A stretch of DNA of 64,000 nt from contig NC_132909.1 of NCBI RefSeq assembly GCF_047675955.1, positions 45,063,931-45,127,930 of the forward strand. The letters run 5' to 3'. Within the stretch, counting starts at the first letter, position 1. Each line of letters opens with the position of its first letter. Positions 9,413 to 20,403 of the stretch are shown here, one piece after another. Both the position numbers and the translations under genes were made by a program. Below the pieces are notes generated by a model. The model ran no database searches and was not told the origin of the DNA. It saw only the letters and a program-made list of their open reading frames with translations. This DNA is from Chlorocebus sabaeus (lineage: Eukaryota > Chordata > Mammalia > Primates > Cercopithecidae).

Positions 9413-10510
9413 GATCCTAATCATAACTAAAAGATGTGCCTGGGGTTGAAACAGGGTTGTGGAGGCCCACAGCCTGGGTGATCAAAGAGGGCTTCTCAGA
9501 GGTGCTGTTATTTAAACAAAGCTCTGAAGCTTCAGAAGGAAAGAGTTGAATGAAAAAGAGAGGGAAAGGTGTTCTGGGCAGAGGGAACAGCATATGCAAA
9601 GGTGAGGAGGTGAATATAAAGTGAGGAAGAAACAAGTAGCCCTGGACCACTGTCAGCTAGCAGTTGGCCTGGCAGTCACAGCTAAGCTGTGGAGTTTTTT
9701 GATTGACCAAACCAATTTCATGGAATGTCCACATCAGACAGTGACACTTGGCCATAGAAAAACAAAACCCTTCCGTAATCGAGTCTTAGCACAGGTGAAT
9801 ACAAGAGCATTGTCCAAACCACAAAAATGGCCAAACCTCCCCATCTCCTGGCCAAAGGGTGTGACTGCTAGTTTTCGCCAATTCCCAGCAGGTTCCCTTG
9901 CCTTCTAGGTAAAAGGATTATTAAAGGCCGGGCGCCGTGGCTCACGCCTGTAATCCCAGCACTTTGGGAGGCTGAGGCAGGCAGATCATGAGGTCAGGAG
10001 ATTGAAATCATCCTGGCTAACACAGTGAAACCCCGTCTCTACTAAAAATACAAAATTAGCCGGGCGTGGTGGCGGGCGCCTGTAGTCTCAGCTACTCGGG
10101 AGGCTGAGGCAGGAGAATGGTGTGAACCCGGGAGGCGGAGCTTGCAGTGAGCAGAGATCCGGCCACTGCACTCCAGCCTGGGCGACAGAGCGAGACTCTG
10201 TCTCAGAAAAAAAAAAAAAAAAAAAAAAAGATTATTAAAATACTTAGAGAATTGTCCCCACTAGCTGTTTGCAGGCAATCCAAGGCAGAATCCCACTCCC
10301 TTGAACTCTCCTGAAATCACCCCACAGTCGCCCTAGTTCTGTAACATGCTCTTTCTCATTTTCTCTTTCTGAGATAAACAGAACCCCTTCCGGTGTTTCT
10401 TCCTTCAATGGTTTAATCCATAAACCCAGCTAGGTTTCACTGCAGCTGTTTTTCTGGTGATATTTGACATCAACAGGACTGGACGTCCTACTGAGATTGG
10501 GCTGAGACCC
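9413..10510 (+). repeat. Unclassified interspersed repeat, copy 1, with AluY inside
   Basis: The part at 9,413-9,890 is also found at 15,010-15,475 with many scattered differences. Shared strings include 'gtgatcaaagagggcttctcagagg', cut by substitutions, 'ggaacagcata', and 'aaacctccccatctcctg'. An AluY (9,926-10,229) flanked by 'gattattaaa' interrupts it, and sequence runs on to about 10,510 ('tctggtgatatttgacatc'). It could be an ERV-derived piece. The 95-codon frame at 9,621-9,908 has no recognisable motif. Confidence 0.55.
9926..10229 (+). mobile_element. AluY in unclassified repeat copy 1
   Basis: Full-length with a long pure A-tail, flanked by 'gattattaaa' duplications at 9,916 and 10,230. 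Confidence 0.92.
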
Positions 10511-10559
10511 TCCCTACCACCAGTCAGTAACCTGGACTCAGCAAAAGTGTGCACATCTG

Positions 10560-10865
10560 AGGTCGGGCGCGGTGGCTCGTGGCTGTAATCCCAGCACTTT
10601 GGGAGGTCAAGGCAGGCAGGTCACCTGAGGTCAGGAGTTGAAGACCAACCTGGCCAACAGTGTGAAACCCCGTCTCTACTAAAAATACAAAAAGTAACTG
10701 GGCACGGTGGTGTGCGCCTGTAATCCCAGCTACTCGGGAGGCTGAGGCAGGAGGATTGCTTGAACCCGGGAGGCAGAGGTTACAATGAGCTGAGACTACA
10801 CCACTGAACTCCAGCCTGGGTGATAGAGCAAGAGTCTGTCTCAAAAAAAAAAAAAAAAAAAAAAA
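10560..10865 (+). mobile_element. Alu
   Basis: Forward Alu with an A25 tail, flanked by 'aaagtgtgcacatctga' and 'aaagtgtgcacgtctga' (10,544 and 10,863). Confidence 0.94.
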
Positions 10866-11117
10866 GTGTGCACGTCTGAGAACTTTGTGTCTCTATCTGC
10901 TTAAGGTGATTCTGCCTATGGCTGGAAGGTAAGTTAATGCTGAATGGAGTTTCGGTTATGATCTCATTAGGGCCCTTCCATGCAGGGTTTATTTCATTTG
11001 CTATTCTAGGAATGAGTTTCTCCGGGGTTTTTTTTTGGTTTTCTGATCAGTCACTCTGTTCCTTGGTTAAATTGTTTTCTCTCTCGATACCTCCTCCTGT
11101 GGTCTGTCTCTTGTGCA

Positions 11118-11850
11118 GGCCTGTATGAGTTTCTGGTGGCTGCAGTAGCAAATGACCACAAACTAGTGGTTTTGAGAACAACAGAAATTGGCTGGGCGCG
11201 GTGGCTTATGCCTGTAATCCCAGCACTTTGAAAGGCCAAGGCAGGTGGATCTCCTGAGGTCAGGAGTTCGAGACTAGCCTGACCAACATGGTGAAATCCT
11301 ATCTTTACTAAAAATCCAAAAATTAGCCAGGCATGGTGGTGTATGCCTGTAATCCCAGCTACTCAGGAGGCTGAGGCAGAAGAATCTCTTTAACCTGGAA
11401 GGCAGAGGTTGCAGTGAGCCAAGATAGTGCCACTGCATTACAGCCTGGGAGACAGAGCAAGACTCTGTCTCAAAAAAAAAAAAAAAAAAAAAAAAAAAGC
11501 CAGGCACGGTGGCTCAAGCCTGTAATCCCAGCACTTTGGGAGGCCGAGACGGGTGGATCACAAGGTCAGGAGATCGAGACCATCCTGGCTAACACAGTGA
11601 AACCCCGTCTCTCCTAAAAAATACAAAAAACTAGCTGGGCGAGGTGGTGGGCGCCTGTAATCCCAGCTCGGAGGCTGAGGCAGGAGAATGGCGTGAACCC
11701 GGGAGGCGGAGCTTGCAGTGAGCTGAGATCTGGTCACTGCACTCCAGCCTGGGCGACAGACCGAGACTCCATCTCAAAAAAAAAAAAAAAAAAAAGGAAA
11801 CTGCAAATCAATTCTCTCATAGTCCTGGAGGCTTTAAGTCTAAAATCAAG
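11118..11850 (-). mobile_element. MLT1-type LTR fragment split by two Alus
   Basis: 'ggtggctgcagtagcaaatg...aacaacagaaatt' at 11,130-11,190 resumes after two Alus as 'attctctcatagtcctggag...taaaatcaaggt' at 11,808-11,850. This is the same region as the start of the 43.3-kb MLT1. Confidence 0.65.
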
Positions 11851-12442
11851 GTCTCACTTTGTTGCCCAGGGAGGAGTGGAGTTGTGCAATCTTGGCTCAC
11901 TGCAGTCTTGACCTCCTGGGCTCAAGTGATCCTCCTGCCTCAGCCTCCCAAGTAGCTGGAACTACAGGCCTCACCGCCAAGTCCAGCTACTTTTTTTTTT
12001 TTTTTTTTTTGAGATGGAGTCTTGCTCTGTCACCAGGCTGGAGTGCAGTGCTGCGATCTTGGCTCACTGCAACCTCTGCCTCCTGGGTTCAAGTGATTCT
12101 CCTTGTCCTCAGTGGGAGGTACCATTGGAGAGGGACATGTTTGGTCTTGGTTTTGTTTTTTTGAGACAGGATCTGCCTCCATCACCCAGGTTGGAGTGCT
12201 GCAGTGTGATCATGGCTCACTGCAACCTCTGCCTCCTGGGCTCAAGCAGTTCTCCTGCCTCAGCCTCCCGAGTAACTGGGACTACAGGTGTGCACCACCA
12301 CGCCCAGCTGATTTTTGTATTTTTAGCAGAGACGGGGTTTCACCATGTTGGCCAGGATGATCTTGATCTCTCGACCTCGTGATTCACCTGTCTCAGCCTC
12401 CCAGAGTGCTGGGATTACAGGTGTGAGCCACTGCGCCTGGCC
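11190..12442. mobile_element. Alu cluster
   Basis: Forward Alus at 11,190-11,500 and 11,503-11,797. Reverse pieces at 11,845-11,990 and 11,991-12,103, and a reverse Alu at 12,150-12,442. Confidence 0.88.
12104..12142. repeat. 39-base inverted partner of 13,644-13,683, embedded in Alu sequence
   Basis: From 'tgtcctcagtgggaggtacc' onward, the stretch is the reverse complement of 13,644-13,683 with a few mismatches. Twenty-three consecutive bases are identical. It interrupts a minus-strand Alu between the 'tgattctcct' box and a new Alu start at about 12,150. Confidence 0.85.
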
Positions 12443-12504
12443 AATTTTTGTATATATTTTTTTAATTTTTATTTTTATTTATTTATTTTTTTATTTTATT
12501 TTTT

Positions 12505-12781
12505 TTTTTTGAGACGGAGTCTCGCTCTGTCGCCCAGGCTGGAGTGCAGTGGCGCAATCTCGGCTCACTGCAAGCTCCGCCTCCCGGGTTCACGCCATTC
12601 TCCTACCTCAGCCTCCCGAGTAGCTGGGACTACAGGCGCCCGCCACTGCGCCCGGCTAATTTTTTTCTATTTTTTAATAGAGACGGGGTTTCACCATGGT
12701 CTCGATCTCCTGACCTTGTGATCCGCCCGCCTCGGCCTCCCAAAGTGCTGGGATTACAGGCGTGAGCCACCGCGCCCGGCC
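12505..12781 (-). mobile_element. AluY-like element with a small deletion
   Basis: Reverse, little diverged. It lacks about 15 bases after 'ggtttcaccatg'. It precedes the A-rich end of the ATP5MF retrocopy. Confidence 0.9.
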
Positions 12782-12784
12782 TTA

Positions 12785-13222
12785 ATTTTTATTTTTTACC
12801 AGTCATCTTTTATTTGGAGGTTAATTCCCATTAGGACATGAAAGGATTCAGCAACGATCGAGATTGTGTTCCTCACGGAGGGGCTCGGGCCAAGGTCATG
12901 GGGTCAGGGGGTGGTGCAGAGTGTGTCCTCTTCAGTGGTATTTACGGAGCCGCTCGTGCTTGAGATGCTTGTAGGAAAGGCAGTAGTTGAAGAGCACGTA
13001 GCATGCCAGCACCATGGTAATCCCCGAGATGCTCCCCTTTCTCACGTTAATGTACTTGTTGTAGTACTGATAGTAACCTCTTCGAAATGCTCCGAAAATG
13101 CCACTAGGGCTGAAGTCCCACATCAAGATCCAGCTTGGCAGCTCCCCCAGTTTGACCTCCAGAAGTTTCTTGTCCTTCACTGGTACAACTGACGCCATCT
13201 TGGAGTCCTGGTGTCCGCAGTC
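12785..13222 (-). pseudogene. Processed retrocopy of ATP5MF (ATP synthase subunit f), ORF intact
   Basis: The minus strand carries an 88-codon ORF (13,198-12,932, plus the stop) beginning MASVVPVKDKKLLEVKLG and ending KHLKHERLRKYH. This is the membrane subunit f of mitochondrial F1Fo ATP synthase. It is intronless and flanked by 5' UTR-like sequence to about 13,222. The 3' UTR carries AATAAA at about 12,815, followed by an A-rich run near 12,785-12,800, the marks of reverse transcription. The start MASVVPVKD matches the shorter splice form lacking the GECPA residues. From memory, substitutions against the parent protein include Trp for Arg in ILMRD, Arg for Gln in GAFQR, Gln for Arg in YYRYY, and NYCLSY for SYSFSY. 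No promoter is evident, so it is most likely a non-functional copy despite its open frame. Confidence 0.9.
12820..12931. other. 3' UTR of the ATP5MF retrocopy
   Basis: This non-coding sequence lies between the retrocopy's stop and its polyadenylation signal. Nothing else is seen in it. Confidence 0.6.
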
Positions 13223-13342
13223 AATTTTTGTATTTTTTGTAGAGACGAGGTCTCACCATGTTGCCCAGGCTGGTCTCGAATCCTGGGCTCAAGTGATCCT
13301 CCTGCTTCAACCTCCCAAAGTGCTGGGATTGCACTGTGGGTC
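13222..13342 (-). mobile_element. Alu fragment
   Basis: The 'tttttgtattttt...gtgctgggattgca' half of a reverse Alu, directly upstream of the retrocopy's 5' end. The retrocopy probably inserted into this Alu. Confidence 0.85.
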
Positions 13343-13489
13343 CATCGGGGGAAATGTCGCTAGAGGGAGGACAGGTCTAGACTCAGTAAGTCACCCTTGA
13401 GTCAATGATGATGGCCAAAGTGTTCCAAAGATCTCCTTGGACCACTGTCCTTTGAGAAACGTTTCACCATTTCAAAGTCCTATAAGGAA

Positions 13490-15010
13490 GCTGTGCACAG
13501 TGTTGTGCGCCTGTAATCCCAGCTACTCAGGAGGCTGAGGCAGGATAATCGCTTGAGCCCGGGAGGCAGAGGTTGCAGTGAGCCGTGATCACACTACCGC
13601 ACTCCAACGTGGGTGACAGAGCCGGATCCTGTCTCAAAAAAACAAAATGTGTCTCTCTCCAATGGTACCTCCCACTGGGGACAATTTAGAATTTGAGTGG
13701 CCACTGTGAGACTTTTCCACTGGAGAGGAGACTTTTAATGGAAAGATCAAATTCTCATGAGGCGATCATCTGTTGTGCTATTTATTTATTTATTTGAGAC
13801 AGGGTCTCACTCTGCTGCTCAGGCTGGAGTGCAGTAGTGCAATCACAGCTTACTGCAGCCTCGACCTCCCAGGCTCTAGCAGTCCTCCTGCCTCAGCCTC
13901 CCGAGTAGCTCGGACTATAGGTGCGTACCACCACACCCGGCTACTTGAAACGTTTTTTTAAAAATTGCAATAGGGTCTTGCTCTGTTGCCCAGGCTGGTC
14001 TCGAACTGCTGGGCTCAAGAGATCCTCCCCCTTTGGCCTCCCAAAGTGCTGGGACTACAGGTGTGAGCCACCATGCCCGACTAATTTTTGTATTTTTAGT
14101 AGAGACGGGTTTTTGCCATGTTGGCCAGGCTAGTCTCGAACTTGGGACCTCAGGTGATCTGCCTGTCTCAGCCTCCCAAAGTGCTGGGATTACAGGTGTT
14201 AGCCACTGCACCTGGCCAATTGTCTTTTGAAGGTCCAATTTTTATGTTTGTCTGGAGCCCCCTTTATCTCTGTTCTTTAATTTTTCTTTTTTCTTCCTTC
14301 CTTTCCCTTTTTCTTTTCTTTTCTTTTCTTTTTTTTATTTATTTCTCTTTCCTTCCTTTCTTCTATCTTTCCTTCCTTTCCCTTTCTTTTCTTTCTGGGC
14401 TCCCTCTCTCTCTCCTTCCTTTTCTTTCTCTCTTTCTCTTTCTTTCATAGGGACATGGCAACATACTGAGACCCACAGCAAGAACTGTTCCTCTAACTTA
14501 TTTTTTTCTGGCCTTCTCCCTCCCTTTTCTCCTCACTTGGGAAACTTGAAAGATGACAGGCCAGCCACAGTGGCTCATGCCTGTAATCCTAGCACTTTGG
14601 GAGACCAAAGTGGGAAGATCATTTGAGGCCAGGAGTTTTGAGACCTGCCTCAAAACTCTTGCCCATGCCTGGCTAATTTTTTGTATTTTTAGTAGAGACG
14701 GGGTTTCACCGTGTTAGCCAGGATGGTTTCGATCTCCTGACCTTGTGATCCGCCCACCTCAGCCTCCCAAAGGGCTGGGATTACAGACATGATCTGTAGA
14801 GAGAGACAAGACAAGAGAGACCCCTGTCTCTACAAAAATAAAACAAAAAAAAGCAGCTGGTGTGTTGGCGAGCTCGTCTTCATAGCTACTCAGGACGATT
14901 GCTTGAGCCCAGGAGTTGGAGGCTGCAGTGAGCCGCCATTGCACTGCTTGCACTCCAGCTTGAGCAACAGAGTGAGACCTTCTCTAAAAAAAAAAAAAAA
15001 AAAAAAAAAG
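13490..15010. mobile_element. Alu fragments, mixed orientation
   Basis: Forward 13,490-13,640; reverse 13,780-13,950 and 13,965-14,218; forward 14,555-14,660; reverse 14,661-14,790; forward 14,800-15,010. The CT tract lies between. Confidence 0.85.
14225..14550. repeat. CT-rich tract
   Basis: 14,280-14,450 is an impure (CTTT)/(CCTT)/(CTCT) tract, probably an overgrown Alu poly-T tail. Open frames across it are low-complexity artefacts. Confidence 0.8.
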
Positions 15011-15475
15011 TCCTAACTGTGACCAAAAGATGTGTCTGGTGTTGAAATGAGTTATAGAGGCCCACAGCCTGTGTGATCAAAGAGGGCTTCTCAGAGGAGG
15101 TGGCATTTAAGCAGCGCTCTGAAACTTGAGAAGGAAAGAGCTGAGTGAAGACTGGGAAGGAAAGGCATTCTGAGCAGAAGGAACAGCATACGCAAAGGCG
15201 AGAAGGTGAATGTAAAGTAAAGAAGAAAAAATTGGCCCCAGGTTCTGGTCAACTGGGAGTTGGGCTGGTAGTCACAGCGAAGCCGAGGAGTTCTTTGGTT
15301 GAACATATACAATTTCACAGAGTGACCACATCAAACAGGGCCACTCTGTCCAGGATGAAACCAGACAAAAATGAAAACCCTTCTGTAACTGAGTCTTACC
15401 ACAGATGAATATAAGAGCATTGGCCAAACCACAGACATGGCCAAACCTCCCCATCTCCTGACCACAGGAGTGACT
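15010..15475 (+). repeat. Unclassified interspersed repeat, copy 2
   Basis: This is the partner of 9,413-9,890 in the same orientation, 5.6 kb away. Both copies begin 'tcctaa' directly after the A-tail of an Alu. Copy 2 is cut off at 'gagtgactgcag', where it runs into an Alu fragment. Confidence 0.55.
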
Positions 15476-15950
15476 GCAGTGAGATACAATCACACCACTC
15501 CAGCCTGGACGACAAAAGTGAGACCCTGTCTCCAATTAAAAAAGAGAGAAAGAAAAGGAAACATCATTGTTATGTGCGGAAAATCATTCTATGTGCGGAA
15601 AAATCATTGTCATTCTATGTCCAGGAGTATCCACTTCATGGCTGGGCACAGTGGCTCACGCCTGTAATCCCGGCACTTTGGGAGGCCAAGGCAGGTGTAT
15701 CACCTGAGATCAAGAGTTCAAGATCAGCCTGACCAATATAGTGAAACCCTGTCTCTACTAAAACTACAAAACTCAGCCAGGTGTGGTGGTGCATACCTGT
15801 AGTCCCAGCTACTCGGGAGGCTGAGACAGGAGAATTGCTTGAACCTGGGAAGCAGAAGTTGCAGTGAGCCGAGATTGCACCACTGCACTCCAGCCTGGGT
15901 GACAGAGGGAGACCCCATCTCAAAAAAAAAAAAAAAAAAAAAAAAAAGAA
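15475..15950 (+). mobile_element. Alu fragment and Alu
   Basis: Fragment 15,475-15,545 and full Alu 15,640-15,950 with an A23 tail. Confidence 0.9.
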
Positions 15951-15954
15951 AAGG

Positions 15955-16245
15955 AGTATCTACTGCGGTTAACTATTCAAAAAGGGCTAAAAGACACACA
16001 TTTATAGCAGTATTGTTCACGATCACCAAAAAGTGGAAACAATTCAGCTGTTCCTTAAAGGATGTGTGGATCAACAGACTGTGGTCAATCCATGAAATGG
16101 AATACTATGAAGCCATAAAAAGGAATGAAGCACTGATCCATCCTACAGCACAGATGAACCCTGAAAACACGATGCTGAGTGAAAGAAGCCAGGCACAAAA
16201 GACCATAGAGTGTCTGATTCCATTTATAAAAATGTCCAGGGTCAT
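15955..16245 (+). mobile_element. L1 late ORF2/3' fragment
   Basis: 'ggaatactatgaagccata', 'gatgctgagtgaaagaagcc' and 'ctgattccatttata' are the order expected at the end of L1 ORF2 and into the 3' UTR. The fragment is flanked on both sides by Alus in plus orientation. Confidence 0.8.
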
Positions 16246-18005
16246 GGCCGGGCATAGTGGCTCACACCTATAATCCCAGCACTTTGGGAGGCCGAGGTAG
16301 GCGTATCACCCGAGGTCAGGAGTTCGAGACCAGCCTGGTCAACATGGTGAAACCCTGTCTCTACTAAAAATACAAAAGTTAGCTGGGTGTGGTGGTGGTG
16401 CCTGTAATCCCAGCTACTTGGGAGGCTGAGGGAGGAGAATCGCTTGAACCCCAGAGGCGAAGGTTGCAGTGAGCCGAGATTGTGCCATTGCCCTCCAGCC
16501 TGGGTGACAGAGTGAGTCTCTGTCTCAAAGAAGAAGAAGAAATATCTAGGGTCAAGCATGGTCGTTCACACTTGTAATTCCAGCACTTTGGAAGGCCAAG
16601 GAGTTTGAGCCTAGAAGTTTGAGACAAGCTTGGGTAATGCAAGAAGACCCCATTTCTACAAAACAGCCAGGCACGGTGGCTCATGCCTGTAAGCTCAGCA
16701 CTCTGAGTGGCTAAAGCCAGAGGACCACTTGATCTCTGGAGTTCAAGACCAGCCTGGGCAACGTAGAGAAACCATGTCTCTATCGAAAAAAAGTTTTAAA
16801 AATTAGCCAGGGCCGGACACGGTGGATCATGTCTGTAATCCCAGCACTTTGGGAGGCTGAGGTGGGCGGATCACAAGGTCAGGAGATCGAAACCATCCTG
16901 GCTAACACAGTGAAACCCCGTCTCTACTAAAAATACAAAAAATTAGCCAGGCATGGTGGCGGGCGCCTGTAGTCCCAGCTACTCAGGAGGCTGAGGCAGG
17001 AGGATCACTTGAGCCCAGAAAGTTGAGGCTGCAGTGAGCATTGATTATGCCAGTACACACCAGCCTGGGTGACAGGGTGAGACACTGTCTCTTAAAAAAA
17101 TGAATAAAAATAGAAAGATTTCAAAAGTAATAAAGTGCTAAATGAATTGGGCAAAAAAGAAGGGCTTAAAATAAATAAAGCCAGCCTGGGCAACATGGCA
17201 AGACTCCATCTACACAAAAATTTTAAAAATTAGCCAAGTGTGGGGCTGGGTACTGTGGCTCATGCCTGTAATCCCAGCACTTCAGGAGGCTGGGGTGGGC
17301 GGATCACTTGAGGTCTGGAGTTTCAGACCAGGCTGACCAATCTGGTAAAAACCTATCTCTACTAAAAATACAAAAATTAGCCCAGCATGGTGGTGGGTGC
17401 CTGTCATCCCAGCTACTTGGGAGGCTGAGGCATGAGAATCCTTGAACTTGAGAGGTAGAGGTTGCAGTGAGCCGAGATCACGCCACTGCACTCCAGTCTG
17501 GGTGATAGAGTGAGACTCCATCTAAAAAAAAAAAAAAAAAAAAAAAAATAGCCGAGTGTGATGGTGCGTAGTTGTGGTCCCAGCTACTCAGGAGGCTGAG
17601 GTGGGAGGATTGCTTGAGCCCAGGAGGTTGAGGCTGCAGTGAGCCGGATTGTGCCACTGCACGCCAGCATGGGCAACAGAGTGAGACTGTCTAAAAAATA
17701 AAATATCAGACCAGGCGCGGTGGCTCATGCCTGTAATCCCACCACTTAGGGAGGCCAAGGCACCCTGAGGTCAGGATTTCGAGACCAGCCTGGCCAACAG
17801 GGTGAAACCCCACCTCTACTAAAAACACAAAAAATTACCTGGGCGTGGTGGTGTGAGCCTGTAATCCCAGCTACTCGGAAGGCTGAGTCAGGAGAATGGC
17901 TTGAACCTGGGAGGCGGAGATTGCAGTGAGCCGAGATCATGCCATTGCACTCCAGCCCAGGCAACAAGAGTGAAACTTCATCAAATAAATAAATAAATAA
18001 TAAAT
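16245..18005 (+). mobile_element. Forward Alu array
   Basis: Full or near-full Alus at 16,245-16,545, 16,812-17,100, 17,243-17,550 and 17,708-18,005. Half-Alus at 16,550-16,665, 16,668-16,810, 17,180-17,240 and 17,551-17,700. All are in the same direction. Confidence 0.88.
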
Positions 18006-18029
18006 AAAATAAAATAAAATAACAAAAAA

Positions 18030-18620
18030 CAAAGACGAGGGAATTTGGAACATGGGGCCATGTGAAGAAGGCAGTGACTGGAGAGATGTGGCCACAAGCC
18101 AAGGAATTGCCAAGGACGGCTGAAGCCACCAGAAGCCCGGGGAGAGGCCTGGGATGGATTCTCTCTCAGAGCCTCCAGAAGGAACCAGCACTGCCCACAC
18201 CTTGATTTCAGACTTCTGGCCTCTAGTGCTGTGAGACAATACATTTCTGTAGTTTTCTGTTTTTCTGCTTTTTGTTGTTATTGTTGAGACAGGGTCTTGT
18301 TCTGTCACCCAGGCGGGAATGCAGTTGCACGATCTCAGCTCACTGCAACCTTCACCTCCCGGGCTCAAGCAGTCCTCCCATTTCAGCTTCCCTAGTAGCT
18401 GGGACTACAGGTGTGCACCACCATACCTGGCTAACTTTTTGTTATTTTTCAGATACAGGGTTTCGCCATGTGACCCAGGTTGGTCTTGAACTCCTTGGCT
18501 TAAGCAATCCTCCTGCCTCGGCCTCCCAAAGTGCTGGGATTACAGGTGTATGCCATCACATCCAGCCTTTTCTGCTGTTTTAAGCCACCTAGTTTGTGGA
18601 ACTAGGTTACATCAGCCTCA
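18030..18620 (+). mobile_element. MLT1-type LTR 3' part, split by an Alu
   Basis: 'caccttgatttcagacttctg', 'agtgctgtgagacaatac' and, after an Alu at 18,280-18,570, 'gttttaagccacctagtttgtgg' make up the familiar end of an MLT1 LTR. A smaller similar fragment lies at 4,826-4,885 ('gctgtttaatccacccagtc'). Confidence 0.65.
18280..18570 (-). mobile_element. Alu inside MLT1
   Basis: Reverse Alu splitting the MLT1 LTR, flanked by 'tttctgctttt' and 'ttttctgctgtttt'. Confidence 0.92.
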
Positions 18621-18897
18621 GGAACCTCATGTCATAGATTTACTTCTATAATGTAAATCTCCTAGAATGTACATTTTCTTCACATACTTAATTCCAACCT
18701 TCATCTTTCAAAATTGGATCTTAATCCTATGTCCACGAACTGCTTCTGCTGAAGTTATTGCAACTCTATCAGGAAGCCCAGCCCATCAAGAGTGGAAACA
18801 AATATTGGGATTATCCTTATTGTAATAGTCAATGTGTTCTTAGGGACACCTCAGCCACTGCAGGAACTGTTTAACTGACCTTAGAAAACCCCTTCCC

Positions 18898-19975
18898 CGG
18901 CCGGACACAGTCATGCCTGTAATCCCAGCACTTTGGTAGGCCGAGGTGGGCAGATCACGAGGTCAGGAGATCGAGACCATCCTGGACAACATGGTGAAAC
19001 CCCGTCTCTACTAAAAATACAAAAATTAACCGGGCGTGGTGGTGCTTGCCTATAGTCCTAGTTACTTGGGAGGCTGAGGCAGGAGAATTGCTTGAACCCA
19101 GGAGGCGGAGGTTGCAGTGAGCCGAGATCATGTCATTGCATTCCAACCTGGCAACAGAGTGAGACTCTGTCTCAAAAAAAAAAAAAAAAAAGAAAGAAAG
19201 AAAAAGAAAAGAAAAGAAAACTCCTTCCCTTAAGGGATTGCTGTGTGGCTCACTCATTTATTTATTTATTGAGACAGGGTCTTGCTTTATTGCCCAGGCT
19301 GGAGTGCAGTGGCACTATCACAGCTCACTGTAACCTCAAACTCCTGAGCTCAGGTAATCCTCCTGCCTTAGCCTCCCGAGTAGCTGGGACCAAAGACATG
19401 GGCCACAATGCCCAGCTAAATTTTTCTTTTCTTTGTTTTTTGTTTGTTTGTTTGTTTGTTTTGAGGTGGGGATGGGGTCACTCTGTGTTGCCCAGGCTGG
19501 TCTTGAACTCCTGGACTCAAGCGATCCTCCTGCCTCGGACTCTCAAAGCACTAGGATTACAGGCATAAGCCAGTGCACTTGGCCATGGGGGAAGCCTTTA
19601 AGATGGTTTGCAATGATCCCTACCTCCTGGCATTCTTTCTTTTGTAGAATTCCCTCTTTGAATGTGTGCTGATTGCTTTTTTTTTTTTTTTTGAGATAGG
19701 GTCTCATTCTGTCACCAAGGCTGGAGTGCAATGACAATCTTGGCTCACTGCAACCTCTGCCCCCCAGGTTCAAACAATTCTCCTGCCTCAGCCTCCCGAG
19801 TAGCTGGGATTACAGGCGCCCACCACCACACCTGGCTAATTTTTGTATTTTTAGTGGAGATGGGGTTTCACCATGTTGGCCAGGCTGGTCTTGAACTCCT
19901 GACCTCAAGGGATTCACCTGCCTTGGCTTCCCAAAGTGCTGGGATTACAGGTGTGAGCCATCGTGCCCAGCCTTT
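18898..19975. mobile_element. Alu group
   Basis: Forward 18,898-19,190 with an A/AAAG tail; reverse 19,265-19,585; reverse 19,676-19,975. Confidence 0.9.
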
Positions 19976-20403
19976 ACTGACTGCCTTTTGATCACTATTA
20001 TACCATACAAGCAAGGAGCCATCACTTCTGAAATTAGATTTAAAAGACAATGGGTTCCTATTCTCCAGTTTCCCAGCCGCCTCTGTAGGTAGAGGTGGCC
20101 CAGGACCCAGTTCTGACCAATGAGCCCTAAGAAGAAGGATGCTGTGGGAATTTCTGGGAAATATTTTTATGCTTTTATCTGATCAAAGGGAAATGCAGCT
20201 GGCTTTCCCCCTTACCCCCTTGTTTCTGCCTTGAATGCGCTTTTCCCCTTACCCCTTGTTTCTGACTTGAATGTGATGTCTGGAGCTGCAGCAGCCATTC
20301 TGCAACGAGAGGCAACAAGCACGAGGATAAAGGGAACACACTAGAGATGACAGAACCAAAAAGAAAATCTGTGGCATCATGGAGTAGGTAAAGAAGAAAC
20401 GTG
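19976..20403. other. Intergenic sequence with a 34-base tandem duplication
   Basis: No gene is seen. 20,203-20,237 and 20,240-20,273 are near-identical neighbours (unit ending 'ttgtttctgccttgaatg' or 'ttgtttctgacttgaatg'). The surrounding sequence resembles an old LTR or MER but is not identified. Confidence 0.55.

Noticed and set aside
12500..13400. ATP5MF as a native gene
   Set aside because: It is intronless, with a poly(A) signal and an A-rich end, and the parent gene is elsewhere. It is a retrocopy.
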